Assembly: GCA_020440705.1 (NCBI GenBank)
Contig: JAGRNP010000001.1
Location: 1-51,786 of the forward strand
Direction: 5' to 3'
Length of the DNA stretch: 51,786 nucleotides
Origin: a bacterium
GTDB lineage: Bacteria > Krumholzibacteriota > Krumholzibacteriia > LZORAL124-64-63
The number at the start of each line of letters is the position of its first letter. Position 1 is the stretch's first letter. Both the position numbers and the translations under genes were made by a program. Under the pieces are notes generated by a model. That model was not told the DNA's origin. It worked only from the letters and a program-made list of their open reading frames with translations, and ran no database searches. Positions 17,049-25,363 of the stretch are shown here, in pieces.

Positions 17049-17073
17049 CTTCGTTCGCCGTTCCGCCGACGGA

Positions 17074-17988
17074 TCACTCGACCGGGATCCACCACAGGTT
17101 CGGTTCGTTGGCGCCGAAGGAGCCGTACACGATGGTGCGGCCGTCGGGCGACCAGCGCGGCCAGTAGCCGCCGGTGTCGGTCACCATGCGGACCTTGCCT
17201 CCCGTCGCGGCGACCACACCGATCTCCATGGTGCCGTTCACCATGGCCTCGAAGGCGATCCGCGCCCCGTCCGGCGACCACGAGGGATGCCCTTCGTAGC
17301 CCGGCAGCGGCGTGATCCGGTGCATCTCGCCACTCTCGAGATGCAGGATGTGGAGCGCCACGCTGCCCGCGTCCAGGTTCGCCTCGAAGACGATCTCGGT
17401 GCCGTCCGGCGACCAGTCGGCCGACCGGTGGTACACGCCGTCGTCCGACTTGGTCAGGCGCTCGGCTTCGCCGCCGGCGACCGGGGAGGCCCAGAGGTCG
17501 GTGCCCAGGCGCCGCTCCCGGTTCGACTCGTAGACGATCCGGGTGCCGTCCGGCGACCAGGCCGGACTGCCGTCGTCGCCGTCACCCGAGGTCAGGGCGG
17601 TCGGGGCCGCCCCCGGGGTGGTGAGGTCGAGGATCCAGATGTGCTTGCGGCCGTCCCGGTCGGACTCGAAGACGATGGCGCCGCCGTCGGGCGCCCAGTA
17701 GGGCGAGCTGTCGAAGGCGGGGTCGCTCGTCAGGCGTTCGGCATCGCCCCCGGCCGCCGGCATCCGCCAGAGATCCCGGTTGCCGTCCACCTCGGCTTCG
17801 AACAGGATCCACTGCCCGTCCGGCGAGTAGATGGGATTCGCCTCGAAAACGTCGTCGTTGGTGGTCAGCTGCACGGCGTCCGGCAGACGTGGGGCGTCGG
17901 CCGCCACGGGCGCGTCGTCCCCGCTGCAGCCGGCCAGCGTTCCCGCCAGGAGCAGCAGTGCCGCCCCCCTCATCAGATGCATGTTCAT
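17074..17988 (-). CDS. TolB-like PD40 beta-propeller lipoprotein
   Basis: 304 residues. A signal peptide with lipobox LAGTLAGC (Cys about 19-20) shows lipid anchoring. The mature part is six WD40-like PD40 units, each with the S-P-D-G-x-x-I-x-F-x-S/A pattern: YSPDGQWILFEAE, WAPDGGAIVFESD, WSPDGTRIVYESN, WSPDGTEIVFEAN, WSPDGARIAFEAM, WSPDGRTIVYGSF. That makes one six-bladed propeller like the C-terminal domain of TolB, without the TolB N-terminal domain. The ATG at 17988 is used because GGAGA stands nine bases upstream; two more in-frame ATGs follow within 18 bases. A CGGGGTG/CACCCCG inverted repeat at 18008-18023 lies just before the ribosome site. Confidence 0.88.
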   Translation of the reverse strand: MNMHLMRGAALLLLAGTLAGCSGDDAPVAADAPRLPDAVQLTTNDDVFEANPIYSPDGQWILFEAEVDGNRDLWRMPAAGGDAERLTSDPAFDSSPYWAPDGGAIVFESDRDGRKHIWILDLTTPGAAPTALTSGDGDDGSPAWSPDGTRIVYESNRERRLGTDLWASPVAGGEAERLTKSDDGVYHRSADWSPDGTEIVFEANLDAGSVALHILHLESGEMHRITPLPGYEGHPSWSPDGARIAFEAMVNGTMEIGVVAATGGKVRMVTDTGGYWPRWSPDGRTIVYGSFGANEPNLWWIPVE

Positions 17989-18109
17989 GTCCCGGTTCTC
18001 CTGTCGTCGGGGTGTCCACCCCGGATCCAGCATCTTCCGGACCGGCCGGCCGGTCCCCGAGGGTGCCCGCCGGCGGTCATCGGCACGTGTGGCGAGAGTC
18101 GGTGAAGGC

Positions 18110-18127
18110 GGCGGGCTGGGGCCCGCC
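18110..18127 (-). terminator. hairpin after the HExxH protease gene
   Basis: GGCGGGC, loop, GCCCGCC lies within 25 nt of the stop at 18133. No T tract follows (GCCTTCACC), so termination strength is uncertain. Confidence 0.4.
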
Positions 18128-18132
18128 CTGGC

Positions 18133-19143
18133 TCACCGGACCAGGTTGACCGATCCCTTCGCGACCAGGCCGTCCACGCGCAGGACGTAGAGGTAGAGCC
18201 CAGACGAGGCGGCGCCGCCGGACTGGTCGGCTCCGTTCCACTGGACGGTGACCCGACCGTTGGCCACGTGGCCCCCGGCGATGGTCCGCACCAGGGCGCC
18301 ACGGATGTCGTACACCCGCAGCTCGATGGACGAAGCCGCACCGACCGAACCCGGCACGGCCATCGCGATGGTCGTCAGGGGATTGCAGGGATTCGGGTAG
18401 GCGGTGGCCTGCTGCGCGGTCGGGCCGGCAGGCCGGTCCGACAGGAAGGAGACGAGCAGTTCCCGGAGCCCCGCGACCCGCTCAGGCAGGGCGAGGTCGT
18501 GGTTCTCGATGCTGTTGGTGGCGGTCGCCTCGGGGCCGCCGAACAGGTGGCGCAGATCCTCGGCGAGGATCTCCCGGGCGCGGTCGGCGTGGTCGGCGGT
18601 CGCGCCGTTGAGCACCGGGTCGAGGCCGCGGAGGGTCAGGTACTGCTTCCAGCGGGCGGGGTCGCTGTCCACGAACGCCCAGGTGAGCACGTGGCCCATC
18701 TCGTGGGTCGCGATGTAGGCCTGGGTCGAGACGGCGACGGGCCCGGTGCCCGGCGCGAGGTAGATCCCGTCCTGGCGGGCGAAGCTGCTGCCCACTTCGC
18801 TCGGCGTCAGGGGCAGCAGATAGACGTTCACGTCGACGAGGGCGTGGAAACCGCCCATGGCGCCGAGGGCTCCGTCGACCACGTCGAGGTCGAACGGCAC
18901 GAGCTTGTCCGGATCACCCGCGAGCACGACGGTGCCGTTGCGGGTCACGATCTCCACTCCACCCGGCACGTCGCCGGATTTCATGGTGCCGAGGATCTCC
19001 CCGGGCCCGTAGATCGTGGCCCGGATCCCGTTGGCGTACGACCGCACCTCCACCGCTCCGGCGCCGGACGCCGCCACGAACAGCAGCGCCGCGACCAGGC
19101 CGGCCGCTCGCTTCATCGTGGTGGAGAATCCCCTGTGCGCCAT
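18133..19143 (-). CDS. secreted HExxH metallopeptidase-like protein with FlgD-like tail
   Basis: 336 residues. A signal peptide (MKRAAGLVAALLFVAASGAGA, residues 11-31) precedes a catalytic region with HEMGHVLTW: H147, E148, H151 form an HExxH zinc motif. E191 or E195 in REILAEDLRHLFG, about 45 residues on, could be the third ligand, as in gluzincins. The C-terminal 90 residues are a FlgD-like Ig domain: AYPNPCNPLTTIAMAVP, LRVYDIRGALVRTI, SGLYLYVLRVDG. The ATG at 19143 follows AGAGGGA. No family name can be assigned; the zinc motif makes a secreted protease the best guess. No other active-site residue is recognisable, so it may have lost activity. Confidence 0.75.
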   Translation of the reverse strand: MAHRGFSTTMKRAAGLVAALLFVAASGAGAVEVRSYANGIRATIYGPGEILGTMKSGDVPGGVEIVTRNGTVVLAGDPDKLVPFDLDVVDGALGAMGGFHALVDVNVYLLPLTPSEVGSSFARQDGIYLAPGTGPVAVSTQAYIATHEMGHVLTWAFVDSDPARWKQYLTLRGLDPVLNGATADHADRAREILAEDLRHLFGGPEATATNSIENHDLALPERVAGLRELLVSFLSDRPAGPTAQQATAYPNPCNPLTTIAMAVPGSVGAASSIELRVYDIRGALVRTIAGGHVANGRVTVQWNGADQSGGAASSGLYLYVLRVDGLVAKGSVNLVR

Positions 19144-19523
19144 GATCGTCCCTCTTGCGGTCGTTTCGGCCCGGTCCGGATACGATGCGCCCCGCCGCGC
19201 CTCCGCCTCCGTCTTTGCGAACAAACTCGCAGCATTTGTGCCTAAATATCAAAAATATCCGACAGGCACAGCCGTGCCGCGGAGGAATCCCTTCCTCAAA
19301 CGGATGTTCCTACAGGGCAGGAAGTTGCGAGGTTGGACACCGCCCGGACACGGCACCTGGACCCGCACCGGTCGCCGCGTTGTTGGGCAAACACGCGCTC
19401 GCACCGGGCCAATGTGTGGATATTTCCCCGTTTTGCGGGAATTTTTCCTCACCTATCAAGATAGGGAAATGGACGGAAGTTGTCCAGTGCGGGACTCCGA
19501 CGTGGCAACGGAGGCGAGGGGGA
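19144..19523. other. 380-nt intergenic region
   Basis: No plausible gene. It is the least GC-rich stretch nearby. On the minus strand, between 19230 and 19270, the AT-rich GATATTTTTGATATTTAGG is a likely -10 area for the protease gene that starts at 19143, but no clear -35 was found. Near 19455 CCTATC-AA-GATAGG is an inverted repeat, and TTCCC...GGGAA followed by TTTTT at about 19422-19446 is a terminator-like element on the plus strand. These stay unassigned. Confidence 0.4.
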
Positions 19524-20984
19524 TCAGGCCCCGGTCGGGCGCAGCCCGAAGCGGCTGTGCACCAGCGCTCCCAGCCCGAACACATAGGCGGCGATCTTGA
19601 TGGTCATGCCCAGGACGACCACCAGGGAGGCCAGGGTCTCGGGACTGCCGATCAGGCCCAGCAGCGAACCCACGAAGCTCACGACGTGCAGGGCGGTCAT
19701 GCCGACCACCACCACCAGCCAGGGAGCGTGGCAGCGCCCGCCGAGCCGGCGGCAGATGAGGTCGCCGAGCACGGCGCCCACCACGGCCACGGCCAGGACG
19801 GCCGCGATGGCCAGGACCACCGCGACGAGCAGGGCGAGCGGCAACCCGATGACCGTGATGATCAGGACCGCCATCAGGACGGCCACGACCACGTGGCCCC
19901 CGAGCGCCACCAGGACACCCAGGCCGAAGCTCGCGGACGGCGCCCCGGTGAGGGCTCCGACAACGACCTCGAAGCGGCGCCGCGGTGTCGCCACGACGGC
20001 TACGACCGCCAGCAGCAGCGTCAGCAGGAAGAGGCCCTGGCTGATGAGGAAGGTCAGGCCATCGTGGCGGAAGAGCCCCTGCCACCCTTCGCCGCGTCCG
20101 CGATTCAGGGGGTCGATGGCGACCACGTCGTCGACGGTGGCCCCGGGATCCTGGTCCAGGTAGCCCCCGGCCGTCACCACCGAGCCCGTGACTTCGGCCC
20201 CGTCATCGAGCAGCAGGTTGCCGAACACGGTGACCACCGCGCCATCGACCCGGCCGGCCACCTGCGCATTGCCGAAGATGACCACCACGTTGCCCCGGAC
20301 GTCCTCCTTGGCGGAGATCTGCACGTCCTGCCACACCTTGACGATGTTGCCGTTGATGATGCGGCGCGCCGGCGGGGGCGGTTCGGGCCGGAAGCCCTTC
20401 CAGTCCCACCGCTTGGCGTGGTCGAAGCCCGTGGAATCGGGCAGGTCGTTCAGGATGACCTGGGTGAAGGCCTTGAGGCCCTGGCTGACCTGGTCGTCCA
20501 GATCTTCGGGCACGTTGAAGACGATGCCCTCGCCCTCCTCGTTGAGGAAGGAGATGCGGTTGTCCTTGATCTGCAGTTCCATGCGGGCCAACTGCTTGGC
20601 GACGCGGTCGATGGCTCCCGTCAGGTCGTCGACGCTCTGTTCGATCATCTCGCGCCGGGCCGGTGTGATCGCCAGGACGCCACCCTGACCGGTCAGGGAG
20701 TCCTTCAGCGCACTGATCATCTCGGAATAGATCCGGATCTCGGAGAGGAGGGAATCCCGCTCGGCGAGGCGGACTTCCGCCGGAGGCGCTGCGGGTGCCC
20801 GGGGAACGTCCTCGGTGCGGGAAACTTCGGCCACCGTCCCGGCCCTTGCCGACAGCACGAGGCCCTGGACCGACAGGCCCAGGGCCAGCAGGAAGATCAG
20901 GTCACGGCGACGCGGGATCAGGGAAATGCGGTTCCCGCTGGAACCGCCGACCGGTCCGGCGCCTGCCCCGCAATCCTGCGACAT
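19524..20984 (-). CDS. membrane protein with polymer-forming (bactofilin-like) domain
   Basis: 486 residues. An N-terminal membrane or signal segment (residues 26-44) is followed by a coiled stretch (ERDSLLSEIRIYSEMISALK, about 85-150). Then comes a right-handed repeat block of the bactofilin/polymer-forming type: DVRGNVVVIFGNAQVAGRVD, AVVTVFGNLLLDDGAEVTGS, TAGGYLDQDPGATV (about 245-310). Four to five membrane helices follow (ISQGLFLLTLLLAVVAVVA; VVVAVLMAVLIITVIGLPLA; AIAAVLAVAVVGAVLG; IKIAAYVFGLGALVH). The ATG at 20984 is five bases after the anti-sigma stop, so the two are one transcript. It may sense or build an envelope scaffold under the sigma pair's control; that role is inferred from context. 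Confidence 0.75.
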   Translation of the reverse strand: MSQDCGAGAGPVGGSSGNRISLIPRRRDLIFLLALGLSVQGLVLSARAGTVAEVSRTEDVPRAPAAPPAEVRLAERDSLLSEIRIYSEMISALKDSLTGQGGVLAITPARREMIEQSVDDLTGAIDRVAKQLARMELQIKDNRISFLNEEGEGIVFNVPEDLDDQVSQGLKAFTQVILNDLPDSTGFDHAKRWDWKGFRPEPPPPARRIINGNIVKVWQDVQISAKEDVRGNVVVIFGNAQVAGRVDGAVVTVFGNLLLDDGAEVTGSVVTAGGYLDQDPGATVDDVVAIDPLNRGRGEGWQGLFRHDGLTFLISQGLFLLTLLLAVVAVVATPRRRFEVVVGALTGAPSASFGLGVLVALGGHVVVAVLMAVLIITVIGLPLALLVAVVLAIAAVLAVAVVGAVLGDLICRRLGGRCHAPWLVVVVGMTALHVVSFVGSLLGLIGSPETLASLVVVLGMTIKIAAYVFGLGALVHSRFGLRPTGA

Positions 20985-20989
20985 CGCTG

Positions 20990-21511
20990 TCAGCCTTCCG
21001 CCCTTCGCAACGCGACCACTCTGCGCCCCAACCCCTGGGCCCGGACCAGCAGTTCCGGCACCAGGCCCGCGGCGACCACGACGGGCCACCAGGCAGGGAC
21101 CTCGAACGCCGCGGCCGCAACGACCGCGAGCAACGAAGCGGCGACGCCCACGAGGCGGGTCGCCGGCGAACGCACCACGGCCGGGAGGAAGTGCTCCTCC
21201 AGATAGACCGGGACCCGCTCGCGACGGAGCGGTTCCATGGCGCGGTAGGCAGCGTAAGGGACGGAAGCGAGGATTGCATCATCAAAATCGGCGGGCACCT
21301 CGCGCGCCGGCAGGCTGTCCAGCATGTGGAACAGGCCCTGCATGGCCGCGTGCTCGTCTGCGCAGCCCGGACAGTCCCTCAGGTGCAGAAAGATCCGGAG
21401 CGACGCCTTCTTCTCGAGGGTGCCGTCCAGGTATTCCTGAAGGCCGGTCCGGCAATCGTCGCACCCGCAGGGGGCGTCGTCGCGACCGGTGTCCAGTTCC
21501 TTGCCGTTCAT
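20990..21511 (-). CDS. zf-HC2-type transmembrane anti-sigma factor
   Basis: 173 residues from ATG at 21511 with AAGGAG six bases upstream. The N-terminus holds a zinc-binding anti-sigma domain with CGCDDCRTGLQEYLDG, then HLRDCPGCADEH (H-x3-C-x2-C), as in ZAS anti-sigma factors that clamp ECF sigma factors. Two hydrophobic segments follow near residues 118-150 (RLVGVAASLLAVVAAAAF, VPAWWPVVVAAGLVPELL), placing it in the inner membrane. It lies 235 nt after the sigma gene, an unusually long gap for such a pair; an internal promoter is possible but none is convincing. Confidence 0.85.
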   Translation of the reverse strand: MNGKELDTGRDDAPCGCDDCRTGLQEYLDGTLEKKASLRIFLHLRDCPGCADEHAAMQGLFHMLDSLPAREVPADFDDAILASVPYAAYRAMEPLRRERVPVYLEEHFLPAVVRSPATRLVGVAASLLAVVAAAAFEVPAWWPVVVAAGLVPELLVRAQGLGRRVVALRRAEG

Positions 21512-21746
21512 CTCGGCTCCTTCTTCCCCACCGTCCGGCCCGTCGGGGGGCCATGGGATGTGACGGCGGTTCCGGAAATCGTTTGAGGGGGGAAGCGAGG
21601 CGGAACTTCCACTCCGCTTCACCCCCTTATGGGACAGGTGTCGTATCCCCCGACAATGACATGATCACCTGTCTGATCCCCGTCTACGCCCACTCCGGGG
21701 CTTTGTTGCACCGGTTCTCCGAAAATCCGAAAAAAAACCGGCCTCC

Positions 21747-22328
21747 TCAGATGTCGTAGGAGCGCACGGCCAGCAGCTGCTGGATCTGCTGCCGGGCCCG
21801 GTGGATCCGCGCCTTGACCGTGCCCAGGGGCAGCGACAGGGTCTCGGCGATCTCCTCGTAGCTCATCTGCTGGTCGTGGCGCAGCAGGGTGATGGCCTTG
21901 TAGTGCGGCGGCAGCGCGTCGATGACCTCCTCGAGGCGCTCGAGGGCTTCCTTGCGCTGGATCACGGTATCCGGCTCCGGCCCCGGCGACGGCAGCTGGA
22001 ACTCGAATTCCTCGCCGTCCTGGCCCACGCCGGCATCGAGCGACATGAAGCGCAGGCGGTTGCGCCGCAGGTGATCGATGCAGTGGTTGGTGGCGATGCG
22101 GAAGAGCCAGCTGCTGAAGGCGTAGTTCTCGTCGAAGCGGTCCAGGAGGGAGAAGACCTTGATGAAGACCTCCTGCCCCAGGTCGCGGGCATCCTCGGCG
22201 TTGCGGGTCATCCGGTAGCAGAGGTTGTAGATGGGCCCCCGGTAGCGCCCGAGGATCTCGGCGAACGCGTCCTCTTCGCCCCGCTTGCAGCGGCGGATCG
22301 TCTTGAGATCCTGTTGGCGGTCGAACAT
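21747..22328 (-). CDS. ECF-type RNA polymerase sigma factor
   Basis: 193 residues. Region 2 (EDAFAEILGRYRGPIYNLCY, RMTRNAEDARDLGQEVFIKV, SSWLFRIATNHCIDHLRRNR) and region 4 (RLEEVIDALPPHYKAITLLR, MSYEEIAETLSLPLGTVKAR, IHRARQQIQQLL) are complete; regions 1 and 3 are absent, as in group IV sigma factors of the RpoE type. The ATG at 22328 has GGAGG four bases upstream. The anti-sigma and the polymer-forming membrane protein follow on the same strand, so this is an envelope-responsive regulon. Target promoters were not identified in the window. Confidence 0.95.
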   Translation of the reverse strand: MFDRQQDLKTIRRCKRGEEDAFAEILGRYRGPIYNLCYRMTRNAEDARDLGQEVFIKVFSLLDRFDENYAFSSWLFRIATNHCIDHLRRNRLRFMSLDAGVGQDGEEFEFQLPSPGPEPDTVIQRKEALERLEEVIDALPPHYKAITLLRHDQQMSYEEIAETLSLPLGTVKARIHRARQQIQQLLAVRSYDI

Positions 22329-22370
22329 GGGGCCTCCGCGGGGTGCGGACCGGGGTCGCCGGCCGGGCGA

Positions 22371-22390
22371 CCGCCGCGGGTGTGCGGCGG
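22371..22390 (-). terminator. hairpin between the TSP3 barrel gene and the sigma gene
   Basis: A 7-bp stem CCGCCGC with GCGGCGG and a 6-nt loop, 40 nt after the stop at 22429. No T tract follows, so it may be Rho-assisted or a leader structure of the sigma transcript. Confidence 0.4.
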
Positions 22391-22428
22391 CGTCGAGCGA
22401 GGAAGATAGGCCGCAGGGCCGCCCCGGG

Positions 22429-23967
22429 TCAACCCGCGGCGCCATCCTCGGCGGCCGGGGGCAGGTCGGGACAGCCGTCGTCGTCGGCCTGCCCGTCGTA
22501 GTCCTCGGCCTCGTCCGGACAGGCGTCGTCCGCATCGGGGATGCCGTCGAGGTCGTTGTCGTCCTCGGGGCAGCCGTCGTCGTCCTCGAATCCGTCCACG
22601 TCCTCGGCCTCGTCGGGACAGGCGTCGTCCTGGTCCTCGATCCCGTCGCCGTCCCGGTCGGCGAAGTCGTCCGGGCAGCCGTCGTCGTCGGCGCGGCCAT
22701 CCACGTCCTCGGGTTCGTCGGGACAGAGATCGTCGCGGTCGGGAATGCCGTCGCGGTCGTTGTCGCGGTCGGGCACCCCGTCCTCGTCCTCGAAGCCGTC
22801 GTAGTCCTCGGGATCGTTCGGCGCCTCGTCGACAACGTCGGGCACGCCGTCCATGTCGTTGTCCGGATCGGGGCAGCCGTCGGCATCCTGGAAGCCGTCG
22901 ATGTCCTCGGCTTCGTCCGGGCAGCGGTCGTCCCGGTCGCGGACCCCGTCGCCATCGCGATCGGCCCCGCCGAAGCCCCACTGACGGGAGAAGCCGACAC
23001 TCATCACGTGGTCCGGGAAGGCGGGCCACCACGACGTCCCTTCGTCGTCGTCCGCGAGGCTGACCAGATAGTCCCCCTGCACGGCCCACCCCTCCACCAC
23101 GCCCCAGCGGAGCCCCGCACCCAGGAGGCTCAGCTGTTCGGAGTCCCCGACCGTGTCGTTGCCGCGGAAGCGCGAGCGGGTGTACTCGACCCAGAGGCTG
23201 GTCGTGCCGGCGCGGAACTCGAGGGCGAGAGCCAGGTCGTCGGTGTCGTTGGCGCCCTCGCCTCCGGCCACGGCCGCCGGCTGGTAGCGGGGCGGCCAGG
23301 GCTGGAACGTGTCCTCGCCCCAGCCGAAGCCGGCCTCCTCGGCCCGGTTCCAGGTGCGCCCGTAGTTCAGGTGCAGGCGCATTTCGGGCAGGGTGGCGTG
23401 GGTCCAGAAGCTGAAGGTCAGCGCGGCGGCCACCCGCGGCGAGAAGACGCCCTCGGACAATCCGGCGCCGGCATCGCCCACCGGGAGGTTGCCGCCGCCG
23501 ATGAGGGCCGCGTGGACCGATTCGCCCACCAGCCCCCTGCCGGCCACGACCTCGAAGCGGCCGTCGGCCAGCCCCGAACCCGACTCCGGGATCCACTCGC
23601 GGCCGCCGGACCAGGTCCGGTACGGCACCTCGCCCCAGACGTGGAGCCAGGGCAGCAGCCCCGCCTCGAGGCTGGCCGTCACGTCGCGCTGCGAGATGCG
23701 GTAGAGGAAATCGTCGAGGATGTAGACCGTGCTGCCGTTGTGGAACTGCAGGCCGAAGGTGAACAGCCCGTCGGGCGGCAGCTTGGCCGACGTGGCCCGC
23801 GTCAGCCGGACCGAATCCTGATGCGGCGACGGGTCGCGACCGGCCGGGCCCGCGATGGGCGGCGGCGGGACCACGTCGTCCTGGGCGGCCGCCGGCCCGA
23901 TCCCGCCCAGCAGGAGGGTCACGGCCAGGGCCGCGAGGCATCCGGACTGCCGACGCGCGTTCCTCAA
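22429..23967 (-). CDS. outer-membrane barrel with C-terminal thrombospondin type 3 repeats
   Basis: 512 residues from TTG at 23967. This start overlaps the upstream stop as TTGA, exactly like the other junctions in the operon, and gives a clean signal peptide (RQSGCLAALAVTLLLGGIGP). Residues about 30-335 are a beta-barrel (LFTFGLQFHNGSTVYILDD, LPWLHVWGEVPYRTW, RLHLNYGRTWN, LWVEYTRSRFRG). From about 336 to the end run acidic calcium-binding TSP3 repeats. This architecture normally carries an OmpA peptidoglycan-binding domain after the TSP3 stalk; here the protein ends at PPAAEDGAAG without one. It would sit in the outer membrane with a rigid calcium-dependent arm. Confidence 0.85.
   Translation of the reverse strand: MRNARRQSGCLAALAVTLLLGGIGPAAAQDDVVPPPPIAGPAGRDPSPHQDSVRLTRATSAKLPPDGLFTFGLQFHNGSTVYILDDFLYRISQRDVTASLEAGLLPWLHVWGEVPYRTWSGGREWIPESGSGLADGRFEVVAGRGLVGESVHAALIGGGNLPVGDAGAGLSEGVFSPRVAAALTFSFWTHATLPEMRLHLNYGRTWNRAEEAGFGWGEDTFQPWPPRYQPAAVAGGEGANDTDDLALALEFRAGTTSLWVEYTRSRFRGNDTVGDSEQLSLLGAGLRWGVVEGWAVQGDYLVSLADDDEGTSWWPAFPDHVMSVGFSRQWGFGGADRDGDGVRDRDDRCPDEAEDIDGFQDADGCPDPDNDMDGVPDVVDEAPNDPEDYDGFEDEDGVPDRDNDRDGIPDRDDLCPDEPEDVDGRADDDGCPDDFADRDGDGIEDQDDACPDEAEDVDGFEDDDGCPEDDNDLDGIPDADDACPDEAEDYDGQADDDGCPDLPPAAEDGAAG
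22456..22965 (-). repeat. thrombospondin type 3 repeat array
   Basis: About five coding repeats following the pattern DxDxDGxxDxxDxCPDxxED, then DGFxDxDGCPD. One unit has lost its cysteine pair (EAPNDPEDYDGFEDEDGVPD), and one is DGRADDDGCPDD. The nucleotide repeat (GTCGTCGTC and TCGTCGGG stretches) makes this a candidate for slippage or recombination. Confidence 0.85.
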
Positions 23968-24329
23968 GATCCGGCGCCGTCCACGGGAGGCGCGTCCGGC
24001 CCGTCGGCGGGAGCGGCCGCCGCCGGATCCGCGGCGTCGTCCGCGGCCTGCCCGCGCCGGCTCTTCTTCAACTCGTCCATGTAGTTGAGCTGGATGTCCA
24101 TGACCGCCCCGTCGAGGGTGCGCAGCAGGGCCTCGGGCGTGTCGGTGCGGCACTTGGCCTTGAGCATCTCCAGGACGTCGATCGTCGCACGCGCCTGGTC
24201 GAGGTCGACGGCGGTCTCGCCGGTCGCGGGATTCTGGATCTTCCCCAGTTGCTGCATGGCGGCCGCCTGCAGGCTGAAAACCAGGCCGGCCAGCACGTGG
24301 TCGTGCCTGCTCAGTTCGCCTTGGCTCAT
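23964..24329 (-). CDS. DUF1844 family protein
   Basis: 121 residues. The conserved core is complete: FSLQAAAMQQLGKIQNPATG, VDLDQARATIDVLEMLKAKC, then a helical segment and an Ala/Pro/Asp-rich tail. DUF1844 proteins are small, mostly helical, of unknown function and widespread in FCB and deltaproteobacterial-type bacteria. The gene shares four bases with both neighbours (ATGA upstream at 24326-24329, TTGA downstream at 23964-23967), so it is translated with the DUF21-CBS protein and the TSP3 barrel. Confidence 0.85.
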   Translation of the reverse strand: MSQGELSRHDHVLAGLVFSLQAAAMQQLGKIQNPATGETAVDLDQARATIDVLEMLKAKCRTDTPEALLRTLDGAVMDIQLNYMDELKKSRRGQAADDAADPAAAAPADGPDAPPVDGAGS

Positions 24330-25363
24330 GATGCCTCCTCGGCTGGAACGGGCCGGGTGAGGGCACCCAGCCCATGGTCGAATTCGTCGCGGATCGAGCC
24401 CATGACCCGCTCGATCAGGTCTTCAAGGGTGACGAGGCCCCGCGGGTTCCCGGCGGCGTCGACCACCACGGCCACCTGGCGGCCGCGGGCGCGCATGTCC
24501 TCGAAAAGTTCGTACGGCGACATGCGTTCGTCCACCAGCAAAAACGTGCGCCACAGCTTCCGCGGCACCGGCCGCTCGTGCTCGTCCCGGGACAGGAAGA
24601 TCAGGTCGCGGACCAGGACGTAGGCCTGCAGGTCGCGGCCGTCCTCGCGCGAGATGGGCAGCCGGCTGAAGCCCGAGCGTGCCGCGACACGGAGGCACTC
24701 GGCCACCGTCGCGTCGGGCCCCACGTGGACCACCGCGTCCAGGGGGCGCAGGATGCCGGTGAGGGGATGGCCGGCCAGTTCGAGGAAGCGGTCGAGGGTC
24801 TCGGCGAACCGGCGGTCATCGGTGCCCGGCGTCGGGTTGGCGAGCAGGAGCGCGGCCAGATCGCGGCGGTCCATGCCCTGGATGCGGGCGTCGTCCTCGG
24901 GCAGGATGCGCCGCCACAGGGCGGTGTAGCCGCGCAGCAGCCACCGCACCGGCGTCAGCAGAACCATGGCCACGGCGACGATGCCGGCCGAGCGGACGGC
25001 CAGGCGTTCGGGGAATTCGCGGTAGAGGACCTTGGGCACGATCTCGCCCAGCAGGATGATCACCACCGAACTGACGATGAGACTGAGCCACTCCCCATGC
25101 TCGCCGAAGCGCGCGGTGAGGGCCGCGGTGACGACCGCGGTGAAGAGGACGTTGAAGAGGTTCGTGCCGATCAGGCAGGTGAGGATCGGGTCCTCGATGT
25201 TGCGGAGCTGGGACAGGAGGCGCGCGATGGAGCGGCCGTCCGGATCGGGCGCGCGACGCAGCCGGATGCGGCTGACGCTCATGTAGCCGGTTTCGGCGCC
25301 GGAAAAGAACGCCGTCGCCGCGAGGCTCACGCCCAGGACGAGGATCAGCTGGAGCGTGCTCAC
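24326..25363 (-). CDS. DUF21-CBS (CorC/HlyC family) membrane protein, short form
   Basis: 345 residues. A DUF21 membrane domain with the first helix SLAATAFFSGAETGYMSVSR, then LTCLIGTNLFNVLFTAVVTA and VIILLGEIVPKVLYREFPER, followed by two CBS motifs (VVHVGPDATVAECLRVAARS, AYVLVRDLIFL; LLVDERMSPYELFEDMRARG, VAVVVDAAGNPRGLVTLEDL). The C-terminal CorC_HlyC domain is absent, ending after IERVMGSIRDEFDHGLG. Homologues export Mg2+ or sense divalent ions at the inner membrane. It follows a second full-length member with a 4-nt overlap (ATGA). Confidence 0.88.
   Translation of the reverse strand: MSTLQLILVLGVSLAATAFFSGAETGYMSVSRIRLRRAPDPDGRSIARLLSQLRNIEDPILTCLIGTNLFNVLFTAVVTAALTARFGEHGEWLSLIVSSVVIILLGEIVPKVLYREFPERLAVRSAGIVAVAMVLLTPVRWLLRGYTALWRRILPEDDARIQGMDRRDLAALLLANPTPGTDDRRFAETLDRFLELAGHPLTGILRPLDAVVHVGPDATVAECLRVAARSGFSRLPISREDGRDLQAYVLVRDLIFLSRDEHERPVPRKLWRTFLLVDERMSPYELFEDMRARGRQVAVVVDAAGNPRGLVTLEDLIERVMGSIRDEFDHGLGALTRPVPAEEAS

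Noticed and set aside
17143-17860. Regular repeats of CCGTCCGGCGACCA-like sequence, suspected of being a repeat array
   Set aside because: They encode the WSPDG units of the beta-propeller gene and have propeller-blade spacing, not CRISPR spacing; no spacers are present.
21602-21650. Possible ECF-type promoter (GGAACTT on the plus strand) between sigma and anti-sigma genes
   Set aside because: The -10 partner lies about 32 bases away and there is no plus-strand gene to serve.
22285-24084. 599-residue plus-strand frame over the TSP3 barrel gene
   Set aside because: A low-complexity valine-rich shadow (VVVVLGAAVVV-like) of the acidic calcium repeats on the minus strand.
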